NCBI RefSeq assembly: GCF_965216805.1
Contig: NZ_CBDCGN010000003.1
Location: 1,612,001 to 1,676,000 of the forward strand
Origin: Panacagrimonas sp965216805
Lineage (GTDB): Bacteria > Pseudomonadota > Gammaproteobacteria > Nevskiales > Nevskiaceae
DNA: 64,000 bases
Direction: 5' to 3'
A model generated the notes under the pieces. The model ran no database searches, was not told the origin of the DNA, and worked only from the letters and a program-made list of their open reading frames with translations. This document shows positions 19,556 through 27,441 of this stretch, in pieces. A program made the position numbers and the translations under genes. The stretch's first letter is position 1. Each line of letters opens with the position of its first letter.

Positions 19556-19654
19556 CTACTTGCCCTTCTTTTCCTTCTTCTCCGCTTTCTTCTCCTTGGC
19601 CGTCTTCAACGGTTTTTTCTTCTCGTTCTTCTTGGCGTTCATACCCTTGGCCAT
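19556..19654 (-). CDS. Very small lysine-rich protein (32 aa)
   Basis: A 33-codon reading frame encodes a 32-residue protein beginning MAKGMNAKKNEKKKPLK and ending KKEKKGK. It contains about half Lys and no Cys or aromatic residue. Support for reality: GGAG sits 9 nt upstream of the ATG, a perfect hairpin terminator follows the stop, and short Lys-rich proteins starting MAKGMNAKK-like are, as I recall, annotated in other proteobacteria as hypothetical. Such a basic, probably disordered peptide may bind nucleic acid or ribosomes; no function is established. It is too short for most gene callers and faces acs tail to tail. Confidence 0.75.
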   Translation of the reverse strand: MAKGMNAKKNEKKKPLKTAKEKKAEKKEKKGK

Positions 19655-19910
19655 GGCGCTACTCCGGTCGACACGCCCGGAAATCGAGCGCACGCCTCTT
19701 CATACACTGCGCCGGTCGCGTTGAATAGCGGCAATCGTCGCCGCGTCGTGCCGGCCGCGGATTTGCGTGGTCCTGCATTCTGCACGCGACCTTGCATCGA
19801 CGGCGCAGGGAACCCGCCGCGCGCCAGCTGGCTCTGAAGGGTTCGCATCGTGCCGCGTGCGGCGTAGGCTCTGCGCACCCGAGCAACGCGTCCGTACGTC
19901 AAGGAACCCC

Positions 19911-21182
19911 ATGCCCCGCAACGCCTTGTACGCGCAGTCCGGCGGTGTCACCGCCGTCATCAACGCCTCCGCGCAGGGCGTCATCGAGGCTGCCCGCGCT
20001 GCGCCGGACCGGATCGGCAAGCTGTTCGCCGCACGCGACGGCATCGTCGGCGTGCTGGCCGAGGAACTGGTCGACACCGGTGCCGAGTCGGTGGAGACGG
20101 TCGCGGCGTTGCGCCATACCCCCGGCGGCGCCTTCGGCTCCTGCCGCTACAAGCTGGGGTCGCTGGAGAAACATCGCGCGCATTACGAACGCCTGATCGA
20201 GGTATTTCGCGCCCACGATATCGGCATCTTTTTCTACAACGGCGGTGGCGATTCCGCCGATACCTGCCTCAAGGTGGGTCGAATCAGCCAACAGCTCGGT
20301 TATCCGCTGCAGGCCATTCACATCCCCAAGACCATGGACAACGACCTGCCGCACACGGACTGCTGTCCGGGTTTCGGCAGCGTGGCCAAGTACACCGCGG
20401 TGTCGATCCGGGAAGCCGGGGTGGATCTGGCGTCCATGGCGCGCACCTCGACCCAGGTGTTCATCCTGGAGGTGATGGGCCGCCATGCCGGCTGGACCGC
20501 CGCTGCCGGCGGGCTGGCAGCCGAGTCCGTCGGCGATGCGCCGCAGCTGATCCTGTTCCCGGAAGTGGCCTTTGACGAGGCACGCTTCCTAGCCGCGGTG
20601 GCCCACAACGTGCGCCACTACGGGCACTGCGCCATGGTCGTCAGCGAGGGCCTGCGCACGGCGGGGGGCGAGTTCCTGGCCGAAGCCGGCGGGCGCGACG
20701 CCTTCGGGCACGCCCAGCTCGGCGGCGTGGCGCCGCTGCTGGCGGACAAGATCAAGGCGGCATTGCGCTGCAAGGTTCATTACGCGCAGTCGGACTACCT
20801 GATGCGCTCCGCCCGCCACGTCGCCTCCAAGGTGGACCTGGATCAGGCCTATGCGGTCGGTCGCGCGGCGGTGGAAATTGCGGCGCAAGGGCGTGGTGGG
20901 GTGATGGTGTCGATCGTGCGTACCGCGGACCAGCCCTACGCGTGGTCGCTGGCCGAAGTGGCGCTGACCGAAGTCGCCAACGTCGAGCGCAAGATGCCCA
21001 GCGAATTCATCCGCGAGGACGGTTTTCACATCACCGCGGCCTGCAGGAAATACCTGCTGCCGCTGATCGAGGGCGAAGAGCCCCCGCCTTTTCGCAACGG
21101 GCTGCCGCAGTTCGCGCGCTTGAAGTTGCAAGCGGTGCCGGCGCGCACCGGCAAAACCTTCGACTGGCAGTCCGGGACCTGA
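19911..21182 (+). CDS. Pyrophosphate-type 6-phosphofructokinase
   Basis: This 423-residue enzyme phosphorylates fructose 6-phosphate at C1. The phosphate-donor loop reads NGGGDS (110-115) and the catalytic loop IPKTMDNDLPHTD, with Lys before the TMDND motif. An Asp in the first loop and Lys in the second are the residues that distinguish pyrophosphate-dependent PFKs from ATP enzymes, which have Gly at both places. PPi use, and hence reversible glycolytic/gluconeogenic flux, is therefore likely. The ATG at 19911 with AAGGAA 5-10 nt upstream and the family start MPRNALYAQSGGVTAVINAS fix the N-terminus; an in-frame start at 19767 adds 48 unrelated residues. An IS5 element lies 29 bp after the stop. 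Confidence 0.92.
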   Translation: MPRNALYAQSGGVTAVINASAQGVIEAARAAPDRIGKLFAARDGIVGVLAEELVDTGAESVETVAALRHTPGGAFGSCRYKLGSLEKHRAHYERLIEVFRAHDIGIFFYNGGGDSADTCLKVGRISQQLGYPLQAIHIPKTMDNDLPHTDCCPGFGSVAKYTAVSIREAGVDLASMARTSTQVFILEVMGRHAGWTAAAGGLAAESVGDAPQLILFPEVAFDEARFLAAVAHNVRHYGHCAMVVSEGLRTAGGEFLAEAGGRDAFGHAQLGGVAPLLADKIKAALRCKVHYAQSDYLMRSARHVASKVDLDQAYAVGRAAVEIAAQGRGGVMVSIVRTADQPYAWSLAEVALTEVANVERKMPSEFIREDGFHITAACRKYLLPLIEGEEPPPFRNGLPQFARLKLQAVPARTGKTFDWQSGT

Positions 21183-21211
21183 TCCGGATCACCCGGAAGG
21201 GCACGACCTAG

Positions 21212-22374
21212 GGATTCTCTGATTTACCTCTCGAAGTTGCACGCTGTTTGCGTTTCAATCTGGAACGGACAGACGGATGACTTTGATGAAGCAACAGAGC
21301 CTGGGCAGTGGATTTGAGAAGTACGCGCGCACGACCAAGCGGGCGCGCTTCCTGGAGCAGATGGACTCGGTGATGCCGTGGTCCTCGCTGTGCGAGGTGA
21401 TCGAGCCGTATTACTTCAAGGATACCGGCAGCGGCGGACGGCCACCGATAGCACTGGAGCGGATGCTGCGGATCTACTTTCTGCAGCAGTGGTTCGATCT
21501 GTCGGACCCGGCGGCCGAGGAGGCCTTGTACGACTCGGCGTCGATGCGCCGTTTTGCGGGGATTGACCTGGGCCTGGAGGCGCCGCCGGACGAAACCACG
21601 ATCTGCAAGTTCCGCCACCTGCTGGAGCGCAACACCCTGGGCAAGCCGCTGTTTGACCAGGTCCAGCGCTACCTTCAGGAGCAGGGCTTCAAGATCAGCA
21701 AAGGGACGATCGTGGATGCCACGATCATTGGCGCGCCGAGTTCGACCAAGAATCAGCAACAGCAGCGCGATCCCGAGATGCACCAGACCAAGAAAGGCAA
21801 CCAGTGGTACTTCGGCATGAAGGCGCACGTGGGTGTCGACAGCCGGACCCGGCTGATTCATTCGGTACAAGCCACGGCGGCGAACGTGGCCGACTGCCGG
21901 GTATTGCCGGAACTGCTGCACGGCCAGGAGACGCGGGTGTGGGGTGATCAGGCGTATCGCGGTCAGGGCAGCGTCATTCGTGAGAAGGCCCCGCAGGCGC
22001 TGGATTTCACCAACCGGCGCTACCGTCTCAAGGGCGTCATCGACGAATCAGAGCGGGCGAAGAACCGGACCAAGTCCAAGGTGCGCGCCAAGGTCGAGCA
22101 CGTCTTTGCGGTGATCAAGCTGCGCTTCGGTTTTACCAAGGTCCGCTACCGCGGTCTGGCGAAGAACCTGCACCGGCTGCAGGTGACCTGCGCGCTGGCC
22201 AACCTGTACCTGGCGCGCGCTCAATTGATGAAGCTGCAGCAGGCGTAATCCGCCTGCTGCACAGCGATTGAGGCCGAAAGGCCAAGAAACGAGGCATCCG
22301 AGGCGATCCAAGCACCCATAATTCGGATTTCTTATCGGCTTGGGGCGCCAGTCACCAGGTAAATCAGAGAATCC
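21212..22374 (+). mobile_element. IS5-family insertion sequence, complete (1163 bp)
   Basis: The element is bounded by 18-bp perfect inverted repeats, GGATTCTCTGATTTACCT at 21212-21229 and its complement at 22357-22374. Both are flanked by CTAG (21208-21211 and 22375-22378), the target duplication expected of IS5-group elements. Because CTAG is palindromic the exact edge could shift by a base. One intact transposase gene fills the element. Intact ends, identical repeats and an unbroken gene point to a recent, possibly active insertion. It sits between the PFK gene and a glutathione S-transferase gene, 64 bp upstream of the latter. Confidence 0.95.
21277..22248 (+). CDS. IS5-family DDE transposase
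   Basis: The 323-residue transposase starts with the IS5 DUF772-type N-terminal domain (EPYYFKDTGSGGRPPIALERM ... LQQWFDLSDPAAEEALYDS) and has the RNase-H-like DDE core. The three acidic residues are readable in IVDATIIGAP, VWGDQAYRG and AKVEHVFAVIK (Asp, Asp, Glu). Pre-Glu sequence YRLKGVI...RTKSKVRAK is typical of the IS5 subgroup. An in-frame ATG nine bases downstream is an alternative start. It cuts and pastes or copies the element using the 18-bp terminal repeats. No frameshift or stop is present. Confidence 0.96.
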   Translation: MTLMKQQSLGSGFEKYARTTKRARFLEQMDSVMPWSSLCEVIEPYYFKDTGSGGRPPIALERMLRIYFLQQWFDLSDPAAEEALYDSASMRRFAGIDLGLEAPPDETTICKFRHLLERNTLGKPLFDQVQRYLQEQGFKISKGTIVDATIIGAPSSTKNQQQQRDPEMHQTKKGNQWYFGMKAHVGVDSRTRLIHSVQATAANVADCRVLPELLHGQETRVWGDQAYRGQGSVIREKAPQALDFTNRRYRLKGVIDESERAKNRTKSKVRAKVEHVFAVIKLRFGFTKVRYRGLAKNLHRLQVTCALANLYLARAQLMKLQQA

Positions 22375-22438
22375 CTAGCTGCAGGGGCTCCTACACTGTT
22401 GCAGCATGGACGTCTGTTCATCCACCCGGTATCCACGC

Positions 22439-23068
22439 ATGAAATTCTACGATTGCACCATTGCCCCCAGCCCGCGCCGCGTCCGCATCTTCATGGCGGA
22501 AAAGGGCATCCAGATCGACACCGCGCAGGTGGACCTGCTCAACGGCGAGAACCTCAAGCCGGAGTTCCTCAAGATCAATCCGCGCGGCGTGGTGCCGGTG
22601 CTGCAACTGGACGACGGTACCTGTATCGACGAAACCGTGCCGATCTGCCGCTACCTGGAGGAGCTGTACCCCGATCCGCCGCTGATGGGCCACGACGCCA
22701 AGTCGCGCGCGGTGATCGCCTCGCGCACCCGGCACATGGAAATGGACGGCTTCCTCTGCGGCGCCGAGGCTTTTCGCAATTCCACCCCGGGGTTCGCTGA
22801 TCGTGGCATCCCTGGAGTGACCGGGGTACCGGCCATCCCGCAGCTCGCCGAGCGTGGCCGCGCCGGACTGCTGCGATTCTTCGATCAGCTGGAGCGGGTG
22901 CTGTCGCAGGGTCCATATATTGCCGGCGACACGTTCAGCATCGCCGACATCACCGCGCTGTGCGTGGTGGACTTCGCCGGTTGGGTCAAGCTGGGCTTGT
23001 CGGACTCGCATCCCAACGCGCGTAAGTGGTACGGTTCCGTATCGTCCCGACCCAGTGCCAAGGCCTGA
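22439..23068 (+). CDS. Glutathione S-transferase family protein
   Basis: This 209-residue protein has an N-terminal thioredoxin-fold domain (about 1-80) starting MKFYDCTIAPSPRRVRIFMAEKG, with NPRGVVPVLQLDDG and the glutathione gamma-Glu contact DETVPICRYLEE, and an all-helical C-terminal domain with GDTFSIADITALCVVDF near 165-185. A Ser in APSPRR sits at the position of the catalytic hydroxyl in many bacterial GSTs. Substrate is unknown. An in-frame ATG at 22406 would add 11 residues; 22439 matches family starts. The IS5 element ends 64 bp upstream and probably separated this gene from its old promoter. An aldehyde dehydrogenase follows 75 bp downstream. Confidence 0.9.
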   Translation: MKFYDCTIAPSPRRVRIFMAEKGIQIDTAQVDLLNGENLKPEFLKINPRGVVPVLQLDDGTCIDETVPICRYLEELYPDPPLMGHDAKSRAVIASRTRHMEMDGFLCGAEAFRNSTPGFADRGIPGVTGVPAIPQLAERGRAGLLRFFDQLERVLSQGPYIAGDTFSIADITALCVVDFAGWVKLGLSDSHPNARKWYGSVSSRPSAKA

Positions 23069-23143
23069 AGCGGACGCCCGCAGGATTCGCGTCTCGCGAC
23101 ACATATAGGCCGACAAAACTCGGCGCTTCCAATGGAGAATCTC

Positions 23144-24547
23144 ATGAATCAGTACAAGCTCTTGATCGGCGGCCAACTGGTCGACGGCGCCAGCACCATG
23201 GACGTCATCAACCCCGCTACCGGCAAGGTCTGCGCGCAGTCGCCGCGCGGCAGTGTCGACCAGGCCAATGCCGCGGTGGCCGCGGCCAAGACCGCGTTCC
23301 CGGCCTGGTCGACCACCCCGGTCGAGGAGCGTCGCGGCGCCCTGGTGCGGCTGGCCGAGGCGATGGAAGCCAACATCGAAAAGCTCGCCGAGCAGCTGAC
23401 CACCGAGCAGGGCAAGCCGCTGGCCGACGCGCGCGTGGAGATCGGTGGCGCCGCCGCGTTCATCCGCTACTTTGCCAGCCTGGATTCCCTGTCCAAGGTC
23501 ATCGAGGACACCGACGTGCGCCGCGTCGAGCAGCACCGTCGCCCGCTCGGCGTGGTGGCCGCCATCATCCCGTGGAATTTCCCCATCCTGCTGCTGTGCG
23601 GCAAGCTCGGCCCGGCGCTGCTCACCGGCAACACCATGGTGGCCAAGCCGGCGCCGACCACGCCGCTCACCACCCTGCTGCTGGCCGAGATCATCAACGG
23701 CATCCTGCCGCCGGGCGTGTTCAACGTGGTCACCGACGCCAACGACCTGGGCGGCGTGCTCACCGCGCATCCGGACGTGCGCAAGGTGTCGTTCACCGGC
23801 TCCACCGCCACCGGCAAGAAGGTCATGGCCAGCGCCGCCGATACGGTCAAGCGCATCACCCTGGAACTGGGTGGCAACGACGCCGCCATCGTGCTCGACG
23901 ACGTCGACCCCAAGGAATCGGCTGCGGCCATCTTCGGCGGTGCGTTCGCCAACAACGGCCAGGTGTGCCTGGCGATCAAGCGCCTGTACGTGCACGAGTC
24001 GATCTACGACGAAATGGTCGGCGAGCTGGTCAAGCACGCCAACGCGGCGGTGGTCGGCAATGGCCTGGAAGAGGGCATCCAGATCGGGCCGCTGCAGAAC
24101 AAGATGCAGTTCGACAAGGTGCGCGGACTGGTGGACGAAGCGCGCAAGAGCGGCAAGATCGTGGCCGGTGGCCAGGTCGATGACGGCGGCGGCTACTTCA
24201 TCCGTCCCACCATCGTGCGCGACGTCACCGATGGCGATCGAATCGTCGACGAAGAGCAGTTCGGCCCGATCCTGCCGGTGATCAAGTACAGCGATCCGGA
24301 AGATGCGCTCAAGCGCGCCAATGCGTCGACTTTCGGCCTGGGTGGTTCGGTCTGGGGCAAGGATGCCAAGCGCGCTGGTGGCTACGCCGCACGCCTGGAA
24401 ACCGGTACCGCCTGGGTCAACAAGCACATGGATATCACCCCCAACGTGCCCTTCGGCGGCGCCAAGCAGTCGGGCATGGGTGTGGAATTCTCGGAAGAAG
24501 GCCTGGCCGAGTTCACCCAGATCCAGGTGATCAACATCGCCAAGTAA
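23144..24547 (+). CDS. NAD(P)-dependent aldehyde dehydrogenase
   Basis: The 467-residue protein belongs to the ALDH superfamily. It shows PWNFPILLLCGKLGPALLTGNTMVAKPAP in the cofactor region, FTGSTATGKK, the general base in LELGGND and the catalytic Cys in NNGQVCLAIKR, then EEQFGPILPVIKY. These residues oxidise an aldehyde to the acid through a thiohemiacetal. The substrate cannot be read; the IKR after the catalytic Cys differs from betaine or succinate-semialdehyde enzymes that I know. The ATG at 23144 has GGAG 6 nt upstream; an earlier ATG at 23132 lies before that ribosome-binding site. A clean terminator follows. Confidence 0.93.
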   Translation: MNQYKLLIGGQLVDGASTMDVINPATGKVCAQSPRGSVDQANAAVAAAKTAFPAWSTTPVEERRGALVRLAEAMEANIEKLAEQLTTEQGKPLADARVEIGGAAAFIRYFASLDSLSKVIEDTDVRRVEQHRRPLGVVAAIIPWNFPILLLCGKLGPALLTGNTMVAKPAPTTPLTTLLLAEIINGILPPGVFNVVTDANDLGGVLTAHPDVRKVSFTGSTATGKKVMASAADTVKRITLELGGNDAAIVLDDVDPKESAAAIFGGAFANNGQVCLAIKRLYVHESIYDEMVGELVKHANAAVVGNGLEEGIQIGPLQNKMQFDKVRGLVDEARKSGKIVAGGQVDDGGGYFIRPTIVRDVTDGDRIVDEEQFGPILPVIKYSDPEDALKRANASTFGLGGSVWGKDAKRAGGYAARLETGTAWVNKHMDITPNVPFGGAKQSGMGVEFSEEGLAEFTQIQVINIAK

Positions 24548-24567
24548 GCGTTATTCGTTGAAATGAG

Positions 24568-24599
24568 GAAGGCGGCCCGCGGGCCGCCTTCTTCTTTTG
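24568..24599 (+). terminator. Intrinsic terminator of the aldehyde dehydrogenase gene
   Basis: A fully palindromic 24-nt sequence with 12-bp arms (GAAGGCGGCCCG / CGGGCCGCCTTC) is followed by TTCTTTTG. It lies 20 nt after the ALDH stop and also faces the end of the LpxH-like gene on the other strand. Confidence 0.9.
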
Positions 24600-24679
24600 T
24601 CGGGCGACGTAAGTGGAGCTCGCCGCGTGGCGGCAAAGACGCTGACGAGGTTCCGCGCCAGGGCGCCCCGCGATTCGGC

Positions 24680-25510
24680 TCAGGCGGCTGCCTTGCGCAC
24701 CGCCGCGCGCTTGAGCGGCGTGACCTTGGGCGAATCGTGCAGGTGGTCCACCTGCACCCAGCGGATGACCTGGATACGGCCGTTGAAATCTTCGGCCAGG
24801 GCGGTGCAGCTTTCCACCCAGTCGCCGCTGTTGAGGTATTGCACGCCATCGATGTCGCGAATCTCGGCGTGATGGATGTGGCCGCAGACCACGCCGTCGA
24901 GGCCGCGGCGGCGGCATTCGCGCGCCACGCTTTCCTCGAATTCCGACACGATGTTGACGGCGTTCTTCACGCTGTTCTTGGCAAATGCCGACAGCGACCA
25001 GTAGCGCATGCCCAGCAGGCGTCGCAGCTGGTTGAAGCGGTGGTTGGCGCGCATCGTCAGGTCGTAGGCGGTGTCGCCGATGAGCGCAATCCAGCGGTGG
25101 TAACGGGTGATGACGTCGAAGGCGTCGCCGTGAGTGACCAGCAGGCGATGGCCGTCGGCGGTGTGGTGCACGTGTTCGTTGACCACGCGCAGATTGCCGA
25201 TGGCCAGGCCGAAGCCGACGAACTTGCGCAGGAACTCGTCGTGATTGCCGGTGACGTACCAGATCTTGGTGCCGCGCTTGGCCTTGGTGAGCACCTTGCG
25301 CACGACGTTGGTGTGCTCCTGCGGCCAGAACCACGCGCCCTGCAGTTTCCAGCCGTCGATGATGTCGCCGACCAGGTAGAGGTTCTCGCACTCGGTGTGC
25401 TTGAGGAAGTCCACCAGATGTTCGGCCTTGCAGCCGGGCGTGCCCAGATGGACGTCGGAAATCCAGATGGTGCGGTACTTCTTGAGCTTGCTTTCGTTCT
25501 TCCTGGCCAC
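24680..25510 (-). CDS. LpxH-like metallophosphoesterase (UDP-2,3-diacylglucosamine diphosphatase family)
   Basis: The 276-residue protein has the full calcineurin-type metal signature: SDVHLG at about 18-23, GDIIDGW at about 48-54, GNHDE at about 89-93, THGD at about 124-127 and GHIHH at about 204-208. The closest family I recall is the UDP-2,3-diacylglucosamine diphosphatase group that includes LpxH and longer relatives. LpxH itself is near 240 residues; this longer form with a Lys-rich N-terminus and basic C-tail is often annotated only by family. It may act in lipid A synthesis or on another phospho-lipid. It is divergent from a diacylglycerol-kinase-like gene, with 117 bp between them. 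Confidence 0.85.
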   Translation of the reverse strand: MARKNESKLKKYRTIWISDVHLGTPGCKAEHLVDFLKHTECENLYLVGDIIDGWKLQGAWFWPQEHTNVVRKVLTKAKRGTKIWYVTGNHDEFLRKFVGFGLAIGNLRVVNEHVHHTADGHRLLVTHGDAFDVITRYHRWIALIGDTAYDLTMRANHRFNQLRRLLGMRYWSLSAFAKNSVKNAVNIVSEFEESVARECRRRGLDGVVCGHIHHAEIRDIDGVQYLNSGDWVESCTALAEDFNGRIQVIRWVQVDHLHDSPKVTPLKRAAVRKAAA

Positions 25511-25627
25511 GGTCTAGGCCTCCTCGATGTCGTCATTGGTCATTCGATGAGCATGGAGGGGCGCCTTGAAGCGATTGTGAAGCCGGTATGACCGTCTCGT
25601 GACAGCTGCGCTCGCTTATGCTGGGCG

Positions 25628-26584
25628 ATGCCCACCGAACCGATCGATCCGAATCCGCCCCTGTTCATCGTCATCAACGTCCGCTCCGGCAACCGGGACA
25701 CCGAGCGCACGGTTGACGCATTGCGCGAGGTCTTCGAACAGGCCGGCCGTGCGCACCGTTTTATTTCGCCCGAAGGCAGCCAGACCATCGTCGATGCGGC
25801 CCGCCGCGCGGTGCGGCAGGCGCAGGATTGCAACGGTGTGGTGGTGGCGGCCGGCGGCGACGGCACCATCAATGGTGTCGCTCAGGCCGTGCTCGGCAGC
25901 GGTTGCGTGTTTGGCGTGATCCCGCTCGGCACATTCAACCTGTTCGCGCGCACCCACGGTATTCCGCTGGAGCCTGCCGAGGCCGCGCAGGTGCTGATCC
26001 GGGGGTTGCCGCAGCCGGTACAGGCCGGCAAGGTCAACGATCACGTGTTCCTCGTCAACGCCAGCCTGGGCCTGTATTCCAACCTGCTGGAAGACCGCGA
26101 AGCCTTCAAGGCGCAACTGGGTCGCAGCCGCCTGGTCGCCGCAGGAGCCGGCCTGCGCAGCCTGTTCCGCGAACATCGGCAGCTGCGCCTGCGCCTTGAC
26201 CAGGACGGGCGCATGCGATCGGTGCGCACGCCTTCTCTGTTCGTCGGCAACAACCGCCTGCAACTGGATCGTCTGGGCGTGGACGAGGCGCCGCTGGTGG
26301 AGCAGGGCCGGCTGGTGGCGCTGGTGGTGCGCGCGATCGGCACCGTGGCCTTGCTGGGTCTGGCGATGCGCGGCGCGCTCGGTCGCCTGGGCGAGACCGA
26401 GAATATCTTGCGCCTGCCCACCCGCGACCTGACCGTGGCGGTGGGTCGTCGCCGCCGCATCAAGGTCGCAGTGGACGGCGAAATCCTGACCCTGGGTGCG
26501 CCGCTGCGCTTCGCGGTGGCGGACACGCCGCTGATGCTGCTCAAGCCGCTGCCGCAGCCGTTGCCGGAGCCGGATGCGGCATGA
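25628..26584 (+). CDS. Diacylglycerol kinase-like lipid kinase
   Basis: The 318-residue protein carries the diacylglycerol kinase catalytic domain: NVRSGNRD near residue 18, the nucleotide loop AAGGDGTINGVAQ near 73-85 and the IPLGTFNLFARTHGIPL segment near 99-115. These motifs are shared by YegS/DgkB-type soluble lipid kinases, which phosphorylate diacylglycerol or phosphatidylglycerol. Its 3' end overlaps the next gene by 4 nt (ATGA), showing translational coupling to a metallophosphoesterase and a PAP2 phosphatase downstream. A TATGCT -10-like hexamer lies only 6 nt before the ATG, so the mRNA may be leaderless. Confidence 0.9.
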   Translation: MPTEPIDPNPPLFIVINVRSGNRDTERTVDALREVFEQAGRAHRFISPEGSQTIVDAARRAVRQAQDCNGVVVAAGGDGTINGVAQAVLGSGCVFGVIPLGTFNLFARTHGIPLEPAEAAQVLIRGLPQPVQAGKVNDHVFLVNASLGLYSNLLEDREAFKAQLGRSRLVAAGAGLRSLFREHRQLRLRLDQDGRMRSVRTPSLFVGNNRLQLDRLGVDEAPLVEQGRLVALVVRAIGTVALLGLAMRGALGRLGETENILRLPTRDLTVAVGRRRRIKVAVDGEILTLGAPLRFAVADTPLMLLKPLPQPLPEPDAA

Positions 26585-27390
26585 ACGTGCTGCTGCAGAT
26601 TTCGGATCCGCACTTCGGCACCGAACGCCCTCAGATACTGCAGGCGCTGTGCGAGCTGGTGCGGCAGCAGCAACCCGGGGTGCTGGTGTTGTCCGGCGAC
26701 ATCACCCAGCGGGCACGTCGTGCGCAATTCGACGCCGCGCAACGCTTCGTGCGCGAGCTGGCGATCCCGCAGGTGCTGGCGCTGCCCGGGAATCACGACA
26801 TTCCATTATTCAACCTGTGGAGACGCCTGTTCGATCCGTATGCCGGTTTCCGTCGCGCGTTCGGACACCAGCTGGAGCCGGTGCTGGACACTCCCGACTT
26901 GTTGGCGATCGCGGTCAAGACCACGCGTCGTCGACGCCACTGCGATGGCGAGGTCTCGCCAGCGCAGGTGGAGCGCGTCGCCTCACGGCTGCGACAGGCG
27001 CAGCCCCGGCAATTACGGGTGGTCGTGACCCATCAGCCGGTGGACGTGCCGCGCGCGCAGGACGAGCACGACCTGCTGCACGGTCACGCCGAGGCCGCTC
27101 AGACCTGGGTTGAAGCGGGCGCCGATCTGCTCATGGGCGGGCACATCCATCTGCCGTTCGTACGGCCGCTGCAGCAGCGCTTCGCGGCGCTGAAACGACG
27201 CGCCTGGTGCGTGCAAGCTGGCACCGCGGTATCTGCGCGCGTGCGGGCCGAAGCGCCCAACTCGGTCAATCTTCTGCGTTACGCCGGTGGTTTGCCGCCG
27301 CGCTGCGTGGTGGAGCGCTGGGACCACACGGTAGCCACCGGGCACTTCGAATGTGTGCAGCGCGACGATCTGGCGGTACAACGCAGCTGA
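26581..27390 (+). CDS. Calcineurin-like metallophosphoesterase (CpdA/GpdQ-like)
   Basis: The 269-residue protein contains the class III phosphodiesterase metal motifs ISDPHFG (about 7-13), SGDITQRAR (about 39-47), PGNHDIP (about 69-75), VTHQP (about 148-152) and GGHIHLPF (about 181-188). That arrangement suits cyclic-nucleotide or glycerophosphodiester phosphodiesterases. It is coupled by ATGA overlap to the lipid kinase gene and precedes a PAP2 phosphatase, so a phospholipid-derived diester is an attractive substrate; this is inferred from context. No signal peptide or membrane segment is visible. Confidence 0.87.
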   Translation: MNVLLQISDPHFGTERPQILQALCELVRQQQPGVLVLSGDITQRARRAQFDAAQRFVRELAIPQVLALPGNHDIPLFNLWRRLFDPYAGFRRAFGHQLEPVLDTPDLLAIAVKTTRRRRHCDGEVSPAQVERVASRLRQAQPRQLRVVVTHQPVDVPRAQDEHDLLHGHAEAAQTWVEAGADLLMGGHIHLPFVRPLQQRFAALKRRAWCVQAGTAVSARVRAEAPNSVNLLRYAGGLPPRCVVERWDHTVATGHFECVQRDDLAVQRS

Positions 27391-27441
27391 TCGGTACCTG
27401 CGCCCTTGTCGGGTCTGTCGTGGCTCGGCGACCATCGCGGC

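Noticed and set aside
22418..24427. 669-codon open frame on the minus strand opposite GST and aldehyde dehydrogenase
   Set aside because: Two clear enzymes with full motifs are coded on the plus strand; the antisense frame has no recognisable domain and crosses the gene boundary.
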